A DNA stretch of 31,546 nt from CAZYEI01 sp964646425 (GTDB lineage: Bacteria; Bacillota_I; Bacilli_A; RFN20; JAISJY01), in assembly GCA_964646425.1 (NCBI GenBank), contig CAZYEI010000012.1:1-31546 (forward strand). Direction: 5' to 3'. Positions within the stretch are counted from its first letter, which is position 1. Every line of letters starts with the position of its first letter. The notes beneath the pieces were generated by a model. It ran no database searches, was not told the DNA's origin, and was given only the letters and a program-made list of their open reading frames with translations. Of the stretch, positions 15,976 through 24,226 are shown piece after piece. The translations under genes were made by a program, and so were the position numbers.

Positions 15976-17197
15976 TGTATTGAAAATCCGTAAAGATTTT
16001 CCCATTTTAAGCACCAAAACAAATAGTGGCAATAATTTAATATATTTTGATAATGGTGCTACAACATTTAAGCCAAATTGTGTTATTAATAAAATCAAAT
16101 ATTGCTATGAGGAAATGACTGCAAATGTTCATAGAGGAGACTATGATTTAAGTCATAACGTTGATGTTGCTTTTGAAAATTCACGAGAAACAATTGCAAA
16201 ATTTATAAATGCGCCAAAAGATACCATTGCCTTTACTGCAAATGACTCAGCATCACTAAACATAATCGCTTATGGGTTACAAGAAATTATGATTGAAGAA
16301 GGCGATGAAATAATTTTAAGCGAAGCTGAACATGCATCTAATTTATTGCCATGGTTCCGTGTAGCTGACACTAAAAAAGCAATTATTAAGTATATTCCAC
16401 TAGATAGTGAGGGGAAAATAACTCCCGAAAATTTAAAAAGTGTCATCACAAAAAAAACTAAAGTTGTTTCTTTTGCTCATGTCAGCAATGTACTTGGTTA
16501 TCTTGTTAATGCAAAAGAGTTTATAAAAATTGCTCACGAGTATGGCGCGGTAGTTGTGTTAGATGGTGCCCAAAGTGTTCCTCATATGAAGATTGATGTT
16601 AATGAACTTGATGTTGATTTTTTAACGTTTTCCGCTCATAAAATGTGTGGTCCTACAGGGCTTGGTATAATGTATGGAAAATACGAATTATTAGAAAAGA
16701 TGCCTCCTCTATTATTGGGTGGTGGCATGAATACTAGATTTTATAAAGATGGCAAACTATATCTAAAAAAACCACCATATCGTTTTGAAGCAGGTACTCA
16801 ACCAATCGAAGCTGTCATCGCTTTTAAGGAAGCAATTGATTATCTTAATTCTATAGGCATGGATAACATTCATTCTTATGAATTAAAACTTCGAGATTAC
16901 GCAATCAATAGAATGAAAGAAGTCGAAGACTTAATTATATATAATAAAAACGCAAACACAGGTATTATTACATTGAATATAAAAAAAGTATTTGCTCAAG
17001 ATTTATCAACACATTTAAATTCATATGGAATTGCTACTCGTTCAGGACAACATTGTGCTAAGATACTTAATGATTTTCTTGGTACGCCTTCAACTGTTAG
17101 AGTTAGTTTTTATTTTTATAATACTTTTGAAGAAATTGATAAATTAATTGAAGCACTTAAGAAAGGCAGGGATTTTTTAGATGTCTATTTTGGATGA
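15968..17197 (+). CDS. sufS: Cysteine desulfurase SufS
   Basis: PLP enzyme that takes sulfur from L-cysteine as a persulfide and passes it to SufU. The PLP-binding lysine is K225 (FSAHKMCGPTGLG), the catalytic cysteine C363 (RSGQHCAKI), and the PLP contacts LDGAQSVPH are in place. The short loop around the Cys is that of group II (SufS) desulfurases and not NifS/IscS. Length 409 aa is typical. Stop is TGA. It overlaps sufU by 17 bp, so the two partner proteins are translated together. Confidence 0.97.
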   Translation: MFDVLKIRKDFPILSTKTNSGNNLIYFDNGATTFKPNCVINKIKYCYEEMTANVHRGDYDLSHNVDVAFENSRETIAKFINAPKDTIAFTANDSASLNIIAYGLQEIMIEEGDEIILSEAEHASNLLPWFRVADTKKAIIKYIPLDSEGKITPENLKSVITKKTKVVSFAHVSNVLGYLVNAKEFIKIAHEYGAVVVLDGAQSVPHMKIDVNELDVDFLTFSAHKMCGPTGLGIMYGKYELLEKMPPLLLGGGMNTRFYKDGKLYLKKPPYRFEAGTQPIEAVIAFKEAIDYLNSIGMDNIHSYELKLRDYAINRMKEVEDLIIYNKNANTGIITLNIKKVFAQDLSTHLNSYGIATRSGQHCAKILNDFLGTPSTVRVSFYFYNTFEEIDKLIEALKKGRDFLDVYFG

Positions 17198-17633
17198 TCC
17201 TAAACTAATGAGAGATATTATTATGGATCACTATGAATATCCTCATAACAAAGTACTTAAAGATGATAAAAGATATATTAAAGTGCATATGGATAGTGAA
17301 TCTTGCATCGATGATATATATGTTGAAGCTTTAATCGAAAACAATTTAGTAAAAGATGTCTGTTTTGATGGAATTGGATGTACAATTTCTACCGCTTCCA
17401 CTTCCATCATGACGGATTTATTAAAGGATAAAACTATCGATGAAGCTGAACACATTATCAAAGAATATTTTAATATGATTAAAATGGAAGATTTCGATGA
17501 AGAACTTCTAGAAGAAGCTGTAGTCTTCAAAAACACCGGAAGACAAGCAAATCGAATTAAATGTGCTACAATTGGTTGGCAGGCATTTAAAGAAATTATC
17601 GATGAAGCAAAAAAAGAAAAGGAGGCAAAATAA
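17181..17633 (+). CDS. sufU: SufU, zinc-dependent sulfurtransferase for SufS
   Basis: Accepts persulfide sulfur from SufS and hands it to SufB in Gram-positive Suf systems. The zinc ligands are all present: C42 and D44 (SESCIDDIY; usual CGD is here CID), C67 (GIGCTISTAST) and C128 (RIKCATIGW), agreeing closely with Bacillus SufU (41, 43, 66, 128). The insertion between residues 90 and 125 that sets SufU apart from IscU is present. Length 150 aa is normal. The following sufB has its own GGAGG within the sufU 3' end. Confidence 0.96.
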   Translation: MSILDDPKLMRDIIMDHYEYPHNKVLKDDKRYIKVHMDSESCIDDIYVEALIENNLVKDVCFDGIGCTISTASTSIMTDLLKDKTIDEAEHIIKEYFNMIKMEDFDEELLEEAVVFKNTGRQANRIKCATIGWQAFKEIIDEAKKEKEAK

Positions 17634-17634
17634 A

Positions 17635-19041
17635 ATGGATTCAACAAAAGAAAAAATAAATCTGAATGATGAATATCAATATGGTTTTAAAGATGAAGAT
17701 GTTTCCATTTATAAAACTCCTAAAGGCTTAAGTGAAAGTATTATTAGAGAAATTTCTAAACAAAAAAACGAACCAGAATGGATGCTAGAATTTAGATTAA
17801 AATGCTATCGTCATTTTATTTCTACTCCTTTGCCAAATTTTGGTCCAGATTTATCATCTTTAAATTTTAATGATTACACATATTTTATTAGAACCAGTGA
17901 TAAAAAAAGTAAAAGTTGGGAAGAAGTTCCAGAAACAATTAAAGACACTTTCCAAAAATTAGGTATTCCTGAAGCTGAACAAAAATATCTTGCAGGAGTA
18001 TCTACTCAATATGAATCAGAAGTTGTTTATCATAATATGCTTAAAGAAGTTGAAGAAAAAGGAGTTATTTTTCTCGATACTGATACTGCATTAAAACAAT
18101 ATCCTGAATTATTTAAAAAATATTTTAATACGGTTGTTCCTTATGCTGATAATAAATTTTCAGCATTAAATGGTGCAGTATGGTCTGGAGGATCATTTAT
18201 CTATGTACCAAAAGGAGTAAAACTTGACAAACCTCTGCAATCATATTTTAGAATTAATTCTGAAAGAATGGGACAATTTGAAAGAACATTAATTATCGTT
18301 GATGAAGGTGCAGACCTTCATTATGTTGAAGGATGTACTGCTCCAATTTATAATTCTGAATCATTGCATGCAGCCGTAGTTGAAATTATTGTATTAGATG
18401 GTGGTAAATGTCGTTATTCAACTGTCCAAAACTGGTCTAACAACATTGTTAATTTAGTTACCAAAAGAGCAAAAGTTATGCGTAACGGAATGATGGAATG
18501 GATTGATGGCAATATCGGATCTATGTTAAATATGAAATATCCTGCTTGCATCTTAGCTGGTGAGGGAGCTAAAGGATATTGTGTTTCTGTTGCGGTGGCT
18601 TCAAAAGGACAATATCAAGATGCTGGTGCTAAAATGATACATTTAGCTCCTAATACAAGTTCTACGATTATTTCTAAATCAATTTCAAGAAATGGTGGTA
18701 AGGTAAATTATCGTGGAATTGTAAGACATAGTAAAAATGCTACCAACGCTAAATCTCATATTGAATGTGATACTTTAATTTTAGATCCAATTTCAACTAG
18801 TGATACAATACCTAGTAACGTCATGGAAAACAATTCTTCTATGATTGAACATGAAGCTACTGTTTCTAAGGTAAGTGAAGAACAATTATTTTATTTAATG
18901 TCTAGAGGCTTAACTAAAGACGAGGCAACTCAAATGATTATTATGGGATTTATTGAACCATTTTCTAAAGAATTGCCAATGGAATATGCCGTAGAATTAA
19001 ATCAATTATTAAAAATGCAAATGAATGAGAGTATTGGTTAA
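17635..19041 (+). CDS. sufB: Fe-S cluster scaffold protein SufB
   Basis: Main scaffold subunit on which Fe-S clusters form in the SufBC2D complex. The 468-aa product has the N-terminal helical region, WSGGSFIYVPKGV, VEGCTAPIYNSESLHAAVVE (containing the Cys equivalent to E. coli Cys254), an ECDTLIL segment carrying the second important Cys, and the IEHEATVSKVSEEQLFY-LMSRGL block. I set the start at 17635: GGAGG ends seven bases before it and it matches family N-termini, whereas the longer frame from 17563 would read through sufU in another frame. Last of the core suf genes. Confidence 0.97.
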   Translation: MDSTKEKINLNDEYQYGFKDEDVSIYKTPKGLSESIIREISKQKNEPEWMLEFRLKCYRHFISTPLPNFGPDLSSLNFNDYTYFIRTSDKKSKSWEEVPETIKDTFQKLGIPEAEQKYLAGVSTQYESEVVYHNMLKEVEEKGVIFLDTDTALKQYPELFKKYFNTVVPYADNKFSALNGAVWSGGSFIYVPKGVKLDKPLQSYFRINSERMGQFERTLIIVDEGADLHYVEGCTAPIYNSESLHAAVVEIIVLDGGKCRYSTVQNWSNNIVNLVTKRAKVMRNGMMEWIDGNIGSMLNMKYPACILAGEGAKGYCVSVAVASKGQYQDAGAKMIHLAPNTSSTIISKSISRNGGKVNYRGIVRHSKNATNAKSHIECDTLILDPISTSDTIPSNVMENNSSMIEHEATVSKVSEEQLFYLMSRGLTKDEATQMIIMGFIEPFSKELPMEYAVELNQLLKMQMNESIG

Positions 19042-19044
19042 CTT

Positions 19045-20193
19045 ATGAAAAATATTATATGGGCAGATTTTTTTAATAATAGTGAATTTATCAAAGCAAA
19101 TTTATCTTCTCCTAGAAGCAAAAAAAATATTTATCGTAAAATTGAAATTCACAAAATCATAAAAAATAAAGAAATTATCTATCAATTAGCGCAATATACT
19201 GAAAAACAAGTTTTTCATAAAAATTTAACCGAAGAAGAATTAATAATATTCTATGAAAATGCTTTAATTTCAGAATATAAACAAGGATTGATACAATGTA
19301 GTGGTGTGGATTATCAATTATTTTCAATCTCTAAAGGCGAAATTACTTATAGAAAAATTATAACTAAAAATGAAAATCATCTTGATGCTACTCACAATCG
19401 TAAAAAAAATTCTTTATTAGAAGAAAACAAATTTATTCCTTTTTTATATGAATTGGGTGTAATTAATAAAGATGGCATAATTATTCAAACAAAATACTCT
19501 AAATATCGTCAAATAAATCGTTTCTTAGAATTCATTAAAGATATTGTACCATCACTTCCCAAAAACCAGAAAATCCATATAGTTGATTTTGGGTGTGGCA
19601 AATCATATTTAACATTTGCTACTCATTATTATCTACAAAATATACTTGGATTAGATATTGAAATAATCGGTTTAGACTTAAAAGAAGATGTTATTAATAC
19701 CTGCAATTCTATCGTAAAAAAATATGATATGAAAAATATTAAGTTTTTTGTTGGAAATATCGAAAATTATATTAGTGAAAAGCCAATTGATATGGTTATT
19801 ACTCTTCATGCTTGTGATATTGCAACAGATTTTGCTCTGGAAAAAGCAATTAAATGGAATGCTAAGGTAATTTTATCAGTACCTTGTTGTCAACACGAAG
19901 TTCATCAAAATATGAAATGCGCTAATCTAAAATTATTCGAAGATTATGGCTTGATTCAAGAACGATTAGCTTCATTGATAACTGATGTTACACGAGCAGA
20001 ACTTTTAAAACTGCATGGCTATAAAGTTCAAATCCTAGAATTTATTGATATGGAGCACACCCCAAAAAACATCTTAATTCGTGCTACTCTTAACCCAGCA
20101 TATAAATATAAAGATACTACAAAGTTAGATTTAATGAAAAAAGAATTCAATTATGAATTAACCTTAGAAAAATTATTAAAAAAAATCCTGTAA
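19045..20193 (+). CDS. SAM-dependent methyltransferase (Methyltransf_32 type)
   Basis: A 382-aa class I methyltransferase. After a 170-aa N-terminal region of unknown function comes the SAM-binding motif VDFGCGKSYLTFA, an acidic end of strand 2 (EIIGLDLKEDV), a GNIENY motif and the family signature TLHACDIATDFAL with VPCCQHEV. The last two elements are typical of the METTL25/Trm13-related group, whose known members act on RNA, but the substrate here is unknown. It starts three bases after the sufB stop and is followed by a terminator, so it belongs to the suf transcript. Whether this reflects an Fe-S link or convenience is open. Confidence 0.85.
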   Translation: MKNIIWADFFNNSEFIKANLSSPRSKKNIYRKIEIHKIIKNKEIIYQLAQYTEKQVFHKNLTEEELIIFYENALISEYKQGLIQCSGVDYQLFSISKGEITYRKIITKNENHLDATHNRKKNSLLEENKFIPFLYELGVINKDGIIIQTKYSKYRQINRFLEFIKDIVPSLPKNQKIHIVDFGCGKSYLTFATHYYLQNILGLDIEIIGLDLKEDVINTCNSIVKKYDMKNIKFFVGNIENYISEKPIDMVITLHACDIATDFALEKAIKWNAKVILSVPCCQHEVHQNMKCANLKLFEDYGLIQERLASLITDVTRAELLKLHGYKVQILEFIDMEHTPKNILIRATLNPAYKYKDTTKLDLMKKEFNYELTLEKLLKKIL

Positions 20194-20242
20194 ATGATCA
20201 AGTGAATCGCTTAATATTCACTAAAAATCATACAGGATTTTT
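20181..20242. terminator. Two-level, bidirectional terminator after the suf operon
   Basis: An outer 12-bp perfect stem (20181-20192 with 20231-20242) encloses a second 7-bp stem AGTGAAT/ATTCACT (20201-20207 with 20216-20222). A T run follows on the plus strand, and the A run on the left arm supplies one on the minus strand, so it can stop both the suf operon and the convergent gene ending at 20275. The methyltransferase stop codon lies in the left arm. Confidence 0.82.
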
Positions 20243-20274
20243 TTCAATTGTTATTTTTTATTTATATTATCTGA

Positions 20275-20595
20275 TTATCTGTCAAAAATAAATGGATTTC
20301 CTCTTGAAGGAGAAAATTTGTTTTTACCACTAACAACAATATCTTCTTCACCTTCAGGAATCACAAGCATATCATTACAAAAATCTTTAGTCATTTTATC
20401 TGCAATTACAAAAACTTTTACTTCATTATTTTCAATTTCAATAACTACTTCCGAATTATTTTTTACTTCTCCAACCTTACGGCACATACATCCATTGATG
20501 TCTAAATCACCATTTTCTTTATCTTCAAGATAAACTTTCATTTTCATTGCACTAGCAACAAATGTTTTTCTTCTTTGAATTGTTAATTTTCTCAT
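20275..20595 (-). CDS. Conserved protein of unknown function (106 aa)
   Basis: A small cytosolic protein beginning MRKLTIQRRKTFVASAMKM, with a beta-rich middle (SEVVIEIENNEVKVFVIAD) and the C-terminal SGKNKFSPSRGNPFIF. I have seen similar proteins as unnamed entries in Firmicutes but know no function. Cys36, Cys38 and Cys73 might bind metal, which is only a guess. GGGAG precedes the ATG and a TTGATA-17-TAAAAT promoter lies upstream, so it is a monocistronic, probably expressed gene. Confidence 0.75.
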   Translation of the reverse strand: MRKLTIQRRKTFVASAMKMKVYLEDKENGDLDINGCMCRKVGEVKNNSEVVIEIENNEVKVFVIADKMTKDFCNDMLVIPEGEEDIVVSGKNKFSPSRGNPFIFDR

Positions 20596-20622
20596 ATATA
20601 TTCTCCCTTACTTTATAAAATA

Positions 20623-20651
20623 ATTTTATCAAAATTCATTTCAAATATCAA
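20623..20651 (-). promoter_or_regulatory. Promoter for the 106-aa gene
   Basis: On the minus strand TTGATA (20651-20646), exactly 17 bp and TAAAAT (20628-20623), 28 bp before the ATG. Confidence 0.55.
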
Positions 20652-20668
20652 CTTAAAGAAAACATATT

Positions 20669-21088
20669 TCATAGATTATTATAAAGATTAAAAAATGAAT
20701 TAAAAGCGGCTATTGCTAAAATTATAAAAGTTAAAATCATGAAAAAATAAATCCAAAATACAATGCCTTCTGATTTAATATCCTCCCAATAATATTTAAA
20801 CGCAAATTTTATCGACACACGAAAATTGCTAAATAAATCTCGTATTCGTTTTTTAACAACTTTAAATGTGCCTTTAAATAATCCTGCAATTGCACATGAA
20901 ATATTAAACAATGAGCCTATTCCAAAGCCAAACCCCATGGCTGTATATTTAGCTAATTCGCTAGACCCTTGAAATTTAGCAATAAAATAATAAAGAATAA
21001 AATAGAAAATAATCGGTATAGATATCAATAATAAACTAGTTTGCCACACTCCATAGTAAGGCCCTTTTTCCTTACCTTGATATTCCAT
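20669..21088 (-). CDS. Membrane protein of unknown function (139 aa)
   Basis: Three hydrophobic segments are visible: SLLLISIPIIFYFILYYFI near residues 18-36, a Gly/Ala-rich one with MGFGFGIGSLFNI near 50-68, and a C-terminal one near 110-133. A positively charged loop (KVVKKRIRDL) follows the second, suggesting it is cytoplasmic. No family recognised. I choose the ATG at 21088 because a run of five G lies six bases upstream; the ATG at 21094 would directly abut that run. Confidence 0.72.
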   Translation of the reverse strand: MEYQGKEKGPYYGVWQTSLLLISIPIIFYFILYYFIAKFQGSSELAKYTAMGFGFGIGSLFNISCAIAGLFKGTFKVVKKRIRDLFSNFRVSIKFAFKYYWEDIKSEGIVFWIYFFMILTFIILAIAAFNSFFNLYNNL

Positions 21089-21112
21089 ATGCATCCCCCT
21101 TTATTTTCGATT

Positions 21113-21141
21113 ATTCTAACATAGTTATTCAAAAGATACAA
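21113..21141 (-). promoter_or_regulatory. Promoter for the 139-aa membrane protein gene
   Basis: On the minus strand TTGTAT (21141-21136), 17 bp and TAGAAT (21118-21113), the latter preceded by TGT (extended -10), 24 bp before the ATG. Confidence 0.55.
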
Positions 21142-21214
21142 ATTAAATAATTCATTTTTTATTTATAAATAAGAAAATATATTTAGTTAATTTTATATTT
21201 TTAAATCAGGTAAT

Positions 21215-21877
21215 TTATTTAATATTTACTTTTTTATTTGTTCCAAGTTCGAAGTGATATTTAACTATCCCTAAATCAATTTTACTATAAAATCCAACTC
21301 CAGCTTTTAAGTTTACTTCACCATTACTATAATAGAACTTAAATTTTTGTTGATTCATTGCTGTCGGAGCAAGTAATGCAAGTTCTACTCCTTCTTTAAA
21401 CCAATCCGGTGTATCGTTTGAAACATTACTAACTTGCTCAATCATTTTATTTTTATGTGGTATGCCTTGAGTTTTACCATATCCTAAAGATATTACTATG
21501 GTTAATTTTTCACCTTTATCTATTACAAAAGCTGATGGCACCTTTTTATATGTCATAGCTACCCAGCATGTGTTTAATCCTAATTGTTGAATTTTTATTA
21601 CTAATCTTTCTCCATAATAGCCACATAATTCATCAAGTAATTTTCCTTTTTTTCCAACTAAAACAATATAATTTTTTACTCCACTAAATTTTCCATAATG
21701 AGCCATAAAACTATCAAATGCTTTAGGCTCATTTGTTACTAATTGAATATGAAGGCCACTTTCATTATTGCATTCCTCAATTTCTTTTCTTATTTCATCT
21801 AAAATTTCTTTCTCGATAGGCCTATCTAAATATTGACGAACACTATGTCTTTCTTTTATTGCATCAATTATATTCAT
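21215..21877 (-). CDS. Nitroreductase-family flavoprotein
   Basis: A 220-aa FMN-dependent oxidoreductase of the nitroreductase superfamily, probably the two-half TM1586-like branch. The N-terminal MNIIDAIKERHSVRQYLDRP is the family signature (Arg residues contact FMN phosphate); GYYGERLVIKIQQLGLNTCW and LALLAPTAMNQQKFKF are the later flavin-site blocks. Physiological substrate unknown. I set the start at 21877, with AAGGAG ten bases upstream; longer in-frame starts lie inside the upstream regulator gene. It follows the ArsR-type gene by a few bases, so it is very likely the target of that regulator. Confidence 0.87.
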   Translation of the reverse strand: MNIIDAIKERHSVRQYLDRPIEKEILDEIRKEIEECNNESGLHIQLVTNEPKAFDSFMAHYGKFSGVKNYIVLVGKKGKLLDELCGYYGERLVIKIQQLGLNTCWVAMTYKKVPSAFVIDKGEKLTIVISLGYGKTQGIPHKNKMIEQVSNVSNDTPDWFKEGVELALLAPTAMNQQKFKFYYSNGEVNLKAGVGFYSKIDLGIVKYHFELGTNKKVNIK

Positions 21878-21881
21878 TTTT

Positions 21882-22226
21882 CTATTCTCCTTTTCTATTT
21901 GGTAAATTTTCCATAATTTTTTTTGCATCATTTAGCATTCTTAGCAATTTATTCATTGCTTCTTGATCGGCATCAAAATAATAATAATTTTTGGTCCCTT
22001 CACGTCTCATTTTTACTAATCCTGCTTCCTTTAAAACACTTAAATGATGAAATACCGCAGGTCTTGAAAGATTTGTTTTTTCAGTTATCGCCCCTACTCT
22101 TACTCCATTGCATTCACCCATTTGTAGCATCACCAAAATCAAGTGTTGGCGATTTTCATCACCAAGTGCTAATAATATTTTTTGACATGATTTAAATTCT
22201 TCAGCCAACATTTGTGTGTCGATCAT
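21882..22226 (-). CDS. ArsR/SmtB-family transcriptional regulator
   Basis: A 114-aa winged-helix repressor. Residues about 15-90 form the domain: ALGDENRQHLILVML, the recognition region LSRPAVFHHLSVLKEAGLV and the wing MRREGTKNYYYF. The Cys-Val-Cys metal site of ArsR/SmtB is absent; Cys14 and Cys39 are the only cysteines, so it may sense a non-metal signal. GGGAG precedes the start. It heads an operon with the nitroreductase and a widely spaced inverted repeat lies upstream. Confidence 0.9.
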   Translation of the reverse strand: MIDTQMLAEEFKSCQKILLALGDENRQHLILVMLQMGECNGVRVGAITEKTNLSRPAVFHHLSVLKEAGLVKMRREGTKNYYYFDADQEAMNKLLRMLNDAKKIMENLPNRKGE

Positions 22227-22254
22227 ATTTTAACTCCCTTCGTTTATTTGTTTA

Positions 22255-22294
22255 AACCATTATACCATGTCAAATCAAAAAAAATTTAATGGTT
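22255..22294 (-). promoter_or_regulatory. Putative operator-promoter region of the arsR-type operon
   Basis: AACCATTA (22255-22262) and TAATGGTT (22287-22294) form a perfect 8-bp inverted repeat with a 24-bp spacer; on the minus strand a TTGACA and a TATAAT lie between or at the arms but at a spacing too short to serve together. The arrangement suits a dimeric autorepressor, but could be chance. Confidence 0.35.
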
Positions 22295-22357
22295 AAGAAA
22301 ATCAAGACCAATATTCGTATTTATATTAAATATTTTAAGCGTTATATGTTATAAATA

Positions 22358-22402
22358 AAAAAATTGAGTCTCCGCTTGATTACGAAAATAACTCAATTTT
22401 TT
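22358..22402. terminator. Symmetric hairpin, likely bidirectional terminator
   Basis: A perfect 12-bp repeat (22358-22369 and 22391-22402) with A6 on one side and T6 on the other and a 21-nt loop. It can act in either direction and insulates the arsR-type operon from the accessory genes. Confidence 0.6.
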
Positions 22403-22640
22403 AATGCTAAAATATTATTATTCGATCTTAAATATACATTTCAATTAACAGTAATCCCGAATATTTAATAAAAATAAATCATAATAAAAAACAATTTTTC
22501 AATATTTATTTATAAGAATTATAGCATATTTATAGAAAAATAAATCGTTTTATATAAAAAATTATACATGTTGAATGAATTTTAATTAAATATAAATCAA
22601 AAAACTACATACCTATATATACTTAAAATTTATATTAATT

Positions 22641-22671
22641 AAAAAAGTGACTGTTTCTTGATTCAGTCACT
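22641..22671 (-). terminator. Intrinsic terminator after the T5orf172 gene
   Basis: AGTGACTG (22646-22653) pairs with CAGTCACT (22664-22671), loop of 10, followed on the minus strand by a run of six T. It lies 27 bp after the stop at 22699. Confidence 0.85.
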
Positions 22672-22698
22672 ATCTATCGCAATATTATTAACTACAAA

Positions 22699-23379
22699 TT
22701 ATTCATCATTTCTAGTTCTATAAGTATCTATATATTTTCCAGCACTATCTTTCCATGCTTTCCATCCATTTTGATTATGTCCACACACAATGACTGCAGC
22801 CATTGAAAATGAATCACATTCTACCCTATCAACTGTAATATTGTTTTCAAGGTTAATTAGTTTTCTTTTTTCAAGCCATCCTTTTGTTGAAATATTACTA
22901 ATAGGAGCCAATTTAGCACCTTTTTCAATAAATATTTTTCCTTCTTCAATAGTCATAGTTGCTTCAGCATAATTACGAGTCGTCTTTATTCTCATTTTTA
23001 ATGTATATGTACCATCTGGAACAATTCCGTTTTTTGCTTCTACAGCTTCCGTTGCCTGATTAAAAATATCATTTTTCATTTCATTAAGTGGATATATTAT
23101 CTTACCATCAAAAGACGACATTAATTGTTTAACAAGATTTATGTCTATTGAAAATAATTCTGAATTACTTAATCTGCTCTTTGAAAAAATATTATGAAGT
23201 AATTCTTCTTTATTATCATAGTTACTAACTTCTATTGCAAATTCTCTTTTTAATCCAACAACATTAAAATAGCCATTATTTTCTAAATATTTCATTCTTT
23301 TTTCAAAATCTGTAGTTTTACCTATTTTTACTAATCCTTCTACAGCAGTAGACATAATATAAATAATTCCTTTTGACAT
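22699..23379 (-). CDS. T5orf172 (GIY-YIG)-DUF4357 protein
   Basis: A 226-aa two-domain protein. Residues 1-85 match the T5orf172/MUG113 branch of GIY-YIG nucleases: GIIYIM, LVKIGKTTDFEKRMKYL (Gly, Lys and catalytic-type Arg), a Glu in KEELLHNIF and SELFSID for the usual EFF element. The C-terminal half, with CGHNQNGWKAWKDSAGKYI, matches DUF4357, a small domain common at the end of phage- and defence-associated proteins. Such proteins are found in prophages, mobile elements and near restriction systems; a DNA-cutting role is plausible but unproven. AAGGAG precedes the ATG. Followed by a strong terminator. Confidence 0.85.
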   Translation of the reverse strand: MSKGIIYIMSTAVEGLVKIGKTTDFEKRMKYLENNGYFNVVGLKREFAIEVSNYDNKEELLHNIFSKSRLSNSELFSIDINLVKQLMSSFDGKIIYPLNEMKNDIFNQATEAVEAKNGIVPDGTYTLKMRIKTTRNYAEATMTIEEGKIFIEKGAKLAPISNISTKGWLEKRKLINLENNITVDRVECDSFSMAAVIVCGHNQNGWKAWKDSAGKYIDTYRTRNDE

Positions 23380-23495
23380 ATTGAGCTCCTTTTTAGTAAT
23401 TCCTTTTTATAAGTATCTCATTTTTTTGCTGTAGTATCAATTATTTTTCGGAAAATTAAAATAAGTTTCAAGTGTATTTATCAAATTTACTATAT

Positions 23496-23744
23496 TTATA
23501 ATTTTGACTCATTATTATCAATGCAATTTTCTTCTTCCCATCCTTTTGTTTTTTGATCTTCTGGACTCATATTTAAGAACTCTTCTGTAAGTTCATAATC
23601 CATTGCATTTAACAAGCGTTCAAAATCTTCTAATGTTAGTTTGTCATCAACAAACATTTGATAAAAAACTGCAATAATATCCTCATCTTCATCACCTTGT
23701 GCTTTTATCTCTTCTATTGCTTCTTTTGCTTCTTCTATTGTCAT
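23496..23744 (-). CDS. Small acidic protein of unknown function (82 aa)
   Basis: A highly acidic, helical 82-residue protein: MTIEEAKEAIEEIKAQG, then FYQMFVDDKLTLEDFERL and a C-terminal YELTEEFLNMSPEDQKTKG. I have no named family for it. Its central part is clearly related to the N-terminus of the 311-aa protein at 25494-26429 (shared pattern: F-x-x-F-x-D-x-[KR]-[LI] then, 18 residues on, DYEL-x-x-x-F-x-x-[MLS]). Size and charge fit a nucleic-acid mimic, antitoxin or adaptor, but this is guesswork. TGGAGG precedes the ATG. Confidence 0.72.
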   Translation of the reverse strand: MTIEEAKEAIEEIKAQGDEDEDIIAVFYQMFVDDKLTLEDFERLLNAMDYELTEEFLNMSPEDQKTKGWEEENCIDNNESKL

Positions 23745-23770
23745 ATTATTCCTCCATATAATTTCTCTTA

Positions 23771-24226
23771 TTATAATTTATTTATCATTTTTTCAGTACT
23801 ATTTTGTTTTATTTTAATTAAATTTTTAATAAAATTCATTCTTTCATTAATTATCTCCAAATAATCAATAATTCCATTTTCTGGTATAGAAATCATGCCA
23901 CTAGGATCATAAAAAGCATTTCTTTCACTATATGGAATTAATTCAACAATTTCTTTTACATAATTGTATATATCATCTAAAATATTATCTAATTCATTAT
24001 TCAAATCCGAAACAGATTTTTCACTCATTATCTTTTTATAATATTCTAAAGGCTCTATTAATAAAAATATACAATTTTCATCAGATATTAATGATGTATA
24101 TATATAATTCATTAATGATAAATATTCTTTTATGTTACTTTTATTCTTAAACACTTCATAAAAATTTTTATCTTCATCTTTTTCAATCTTTATAACAATT
24201 TCATTTTCATTTTTTTCAATTTCCAT
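23771..24226 (-). CDS. Unknown acidic helical protein (151 aa)
   Basis: A Lys/Glu/Asp/Asn-rich, mainly helical protein without recognisable motif, signal peptide or membrane helix. A Tyr-Ser-Glu-Arg and Asp-Pro-Ser-Gly segment (about residues 100-112) is the only glycine/proline-containing turn. AGGGGG lies upstream of the ATG. It precedes the 82-aa gene by 26 bp and may be co-transcribed with it. The pairing of two small unknown genes resembles an effector-antidote set, but I see no toxin motif. Confidence 0.65.
   Translation of the reverse strand: MEIEKNENEIVIKIEKDEDKNFYEVFKNKSNIKEYLSLMNYIYTSLISDENCIFLLIEPLEYYKKIMSEKSVSDLNNELDNILDDIYNYVKEIVELIPYSERNAFYDPSGMISIPENGIIDYLEIINERMNFIKNLIKIKQNSTEKMINKL

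Larger units (their letters stand above)
22227..22698. other. Gene-free stretch between arsR-type gene and the T5orf172 gene
   Basis: No credible coding frame. It holds an 8-bp inverted repeat (22255-22262 and 22287-22294) with a TATAAT box between its arms, a symmetric terminator (22358-22402), very AT-rich DNA without visible structure (about 22403-22640) and the terminator of the next gene (22641-22671). The position marks the transition from core-like to accessory DNA. Confidence 0.7.

Noticed and set aside
17563..17634. Longer start for sufB at 17563
   Set aside because: It would read through sufU out of frame; the ATG at 17635 is preceded by GGAGG and matches family N-termini.
17243..17647. 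Minus-strand 134-aa frame across sufU
   Set aside because: It is the mirror of sufU, which has all expected zinc ligands; Ser-rich composition is typical of an antisense shadow.
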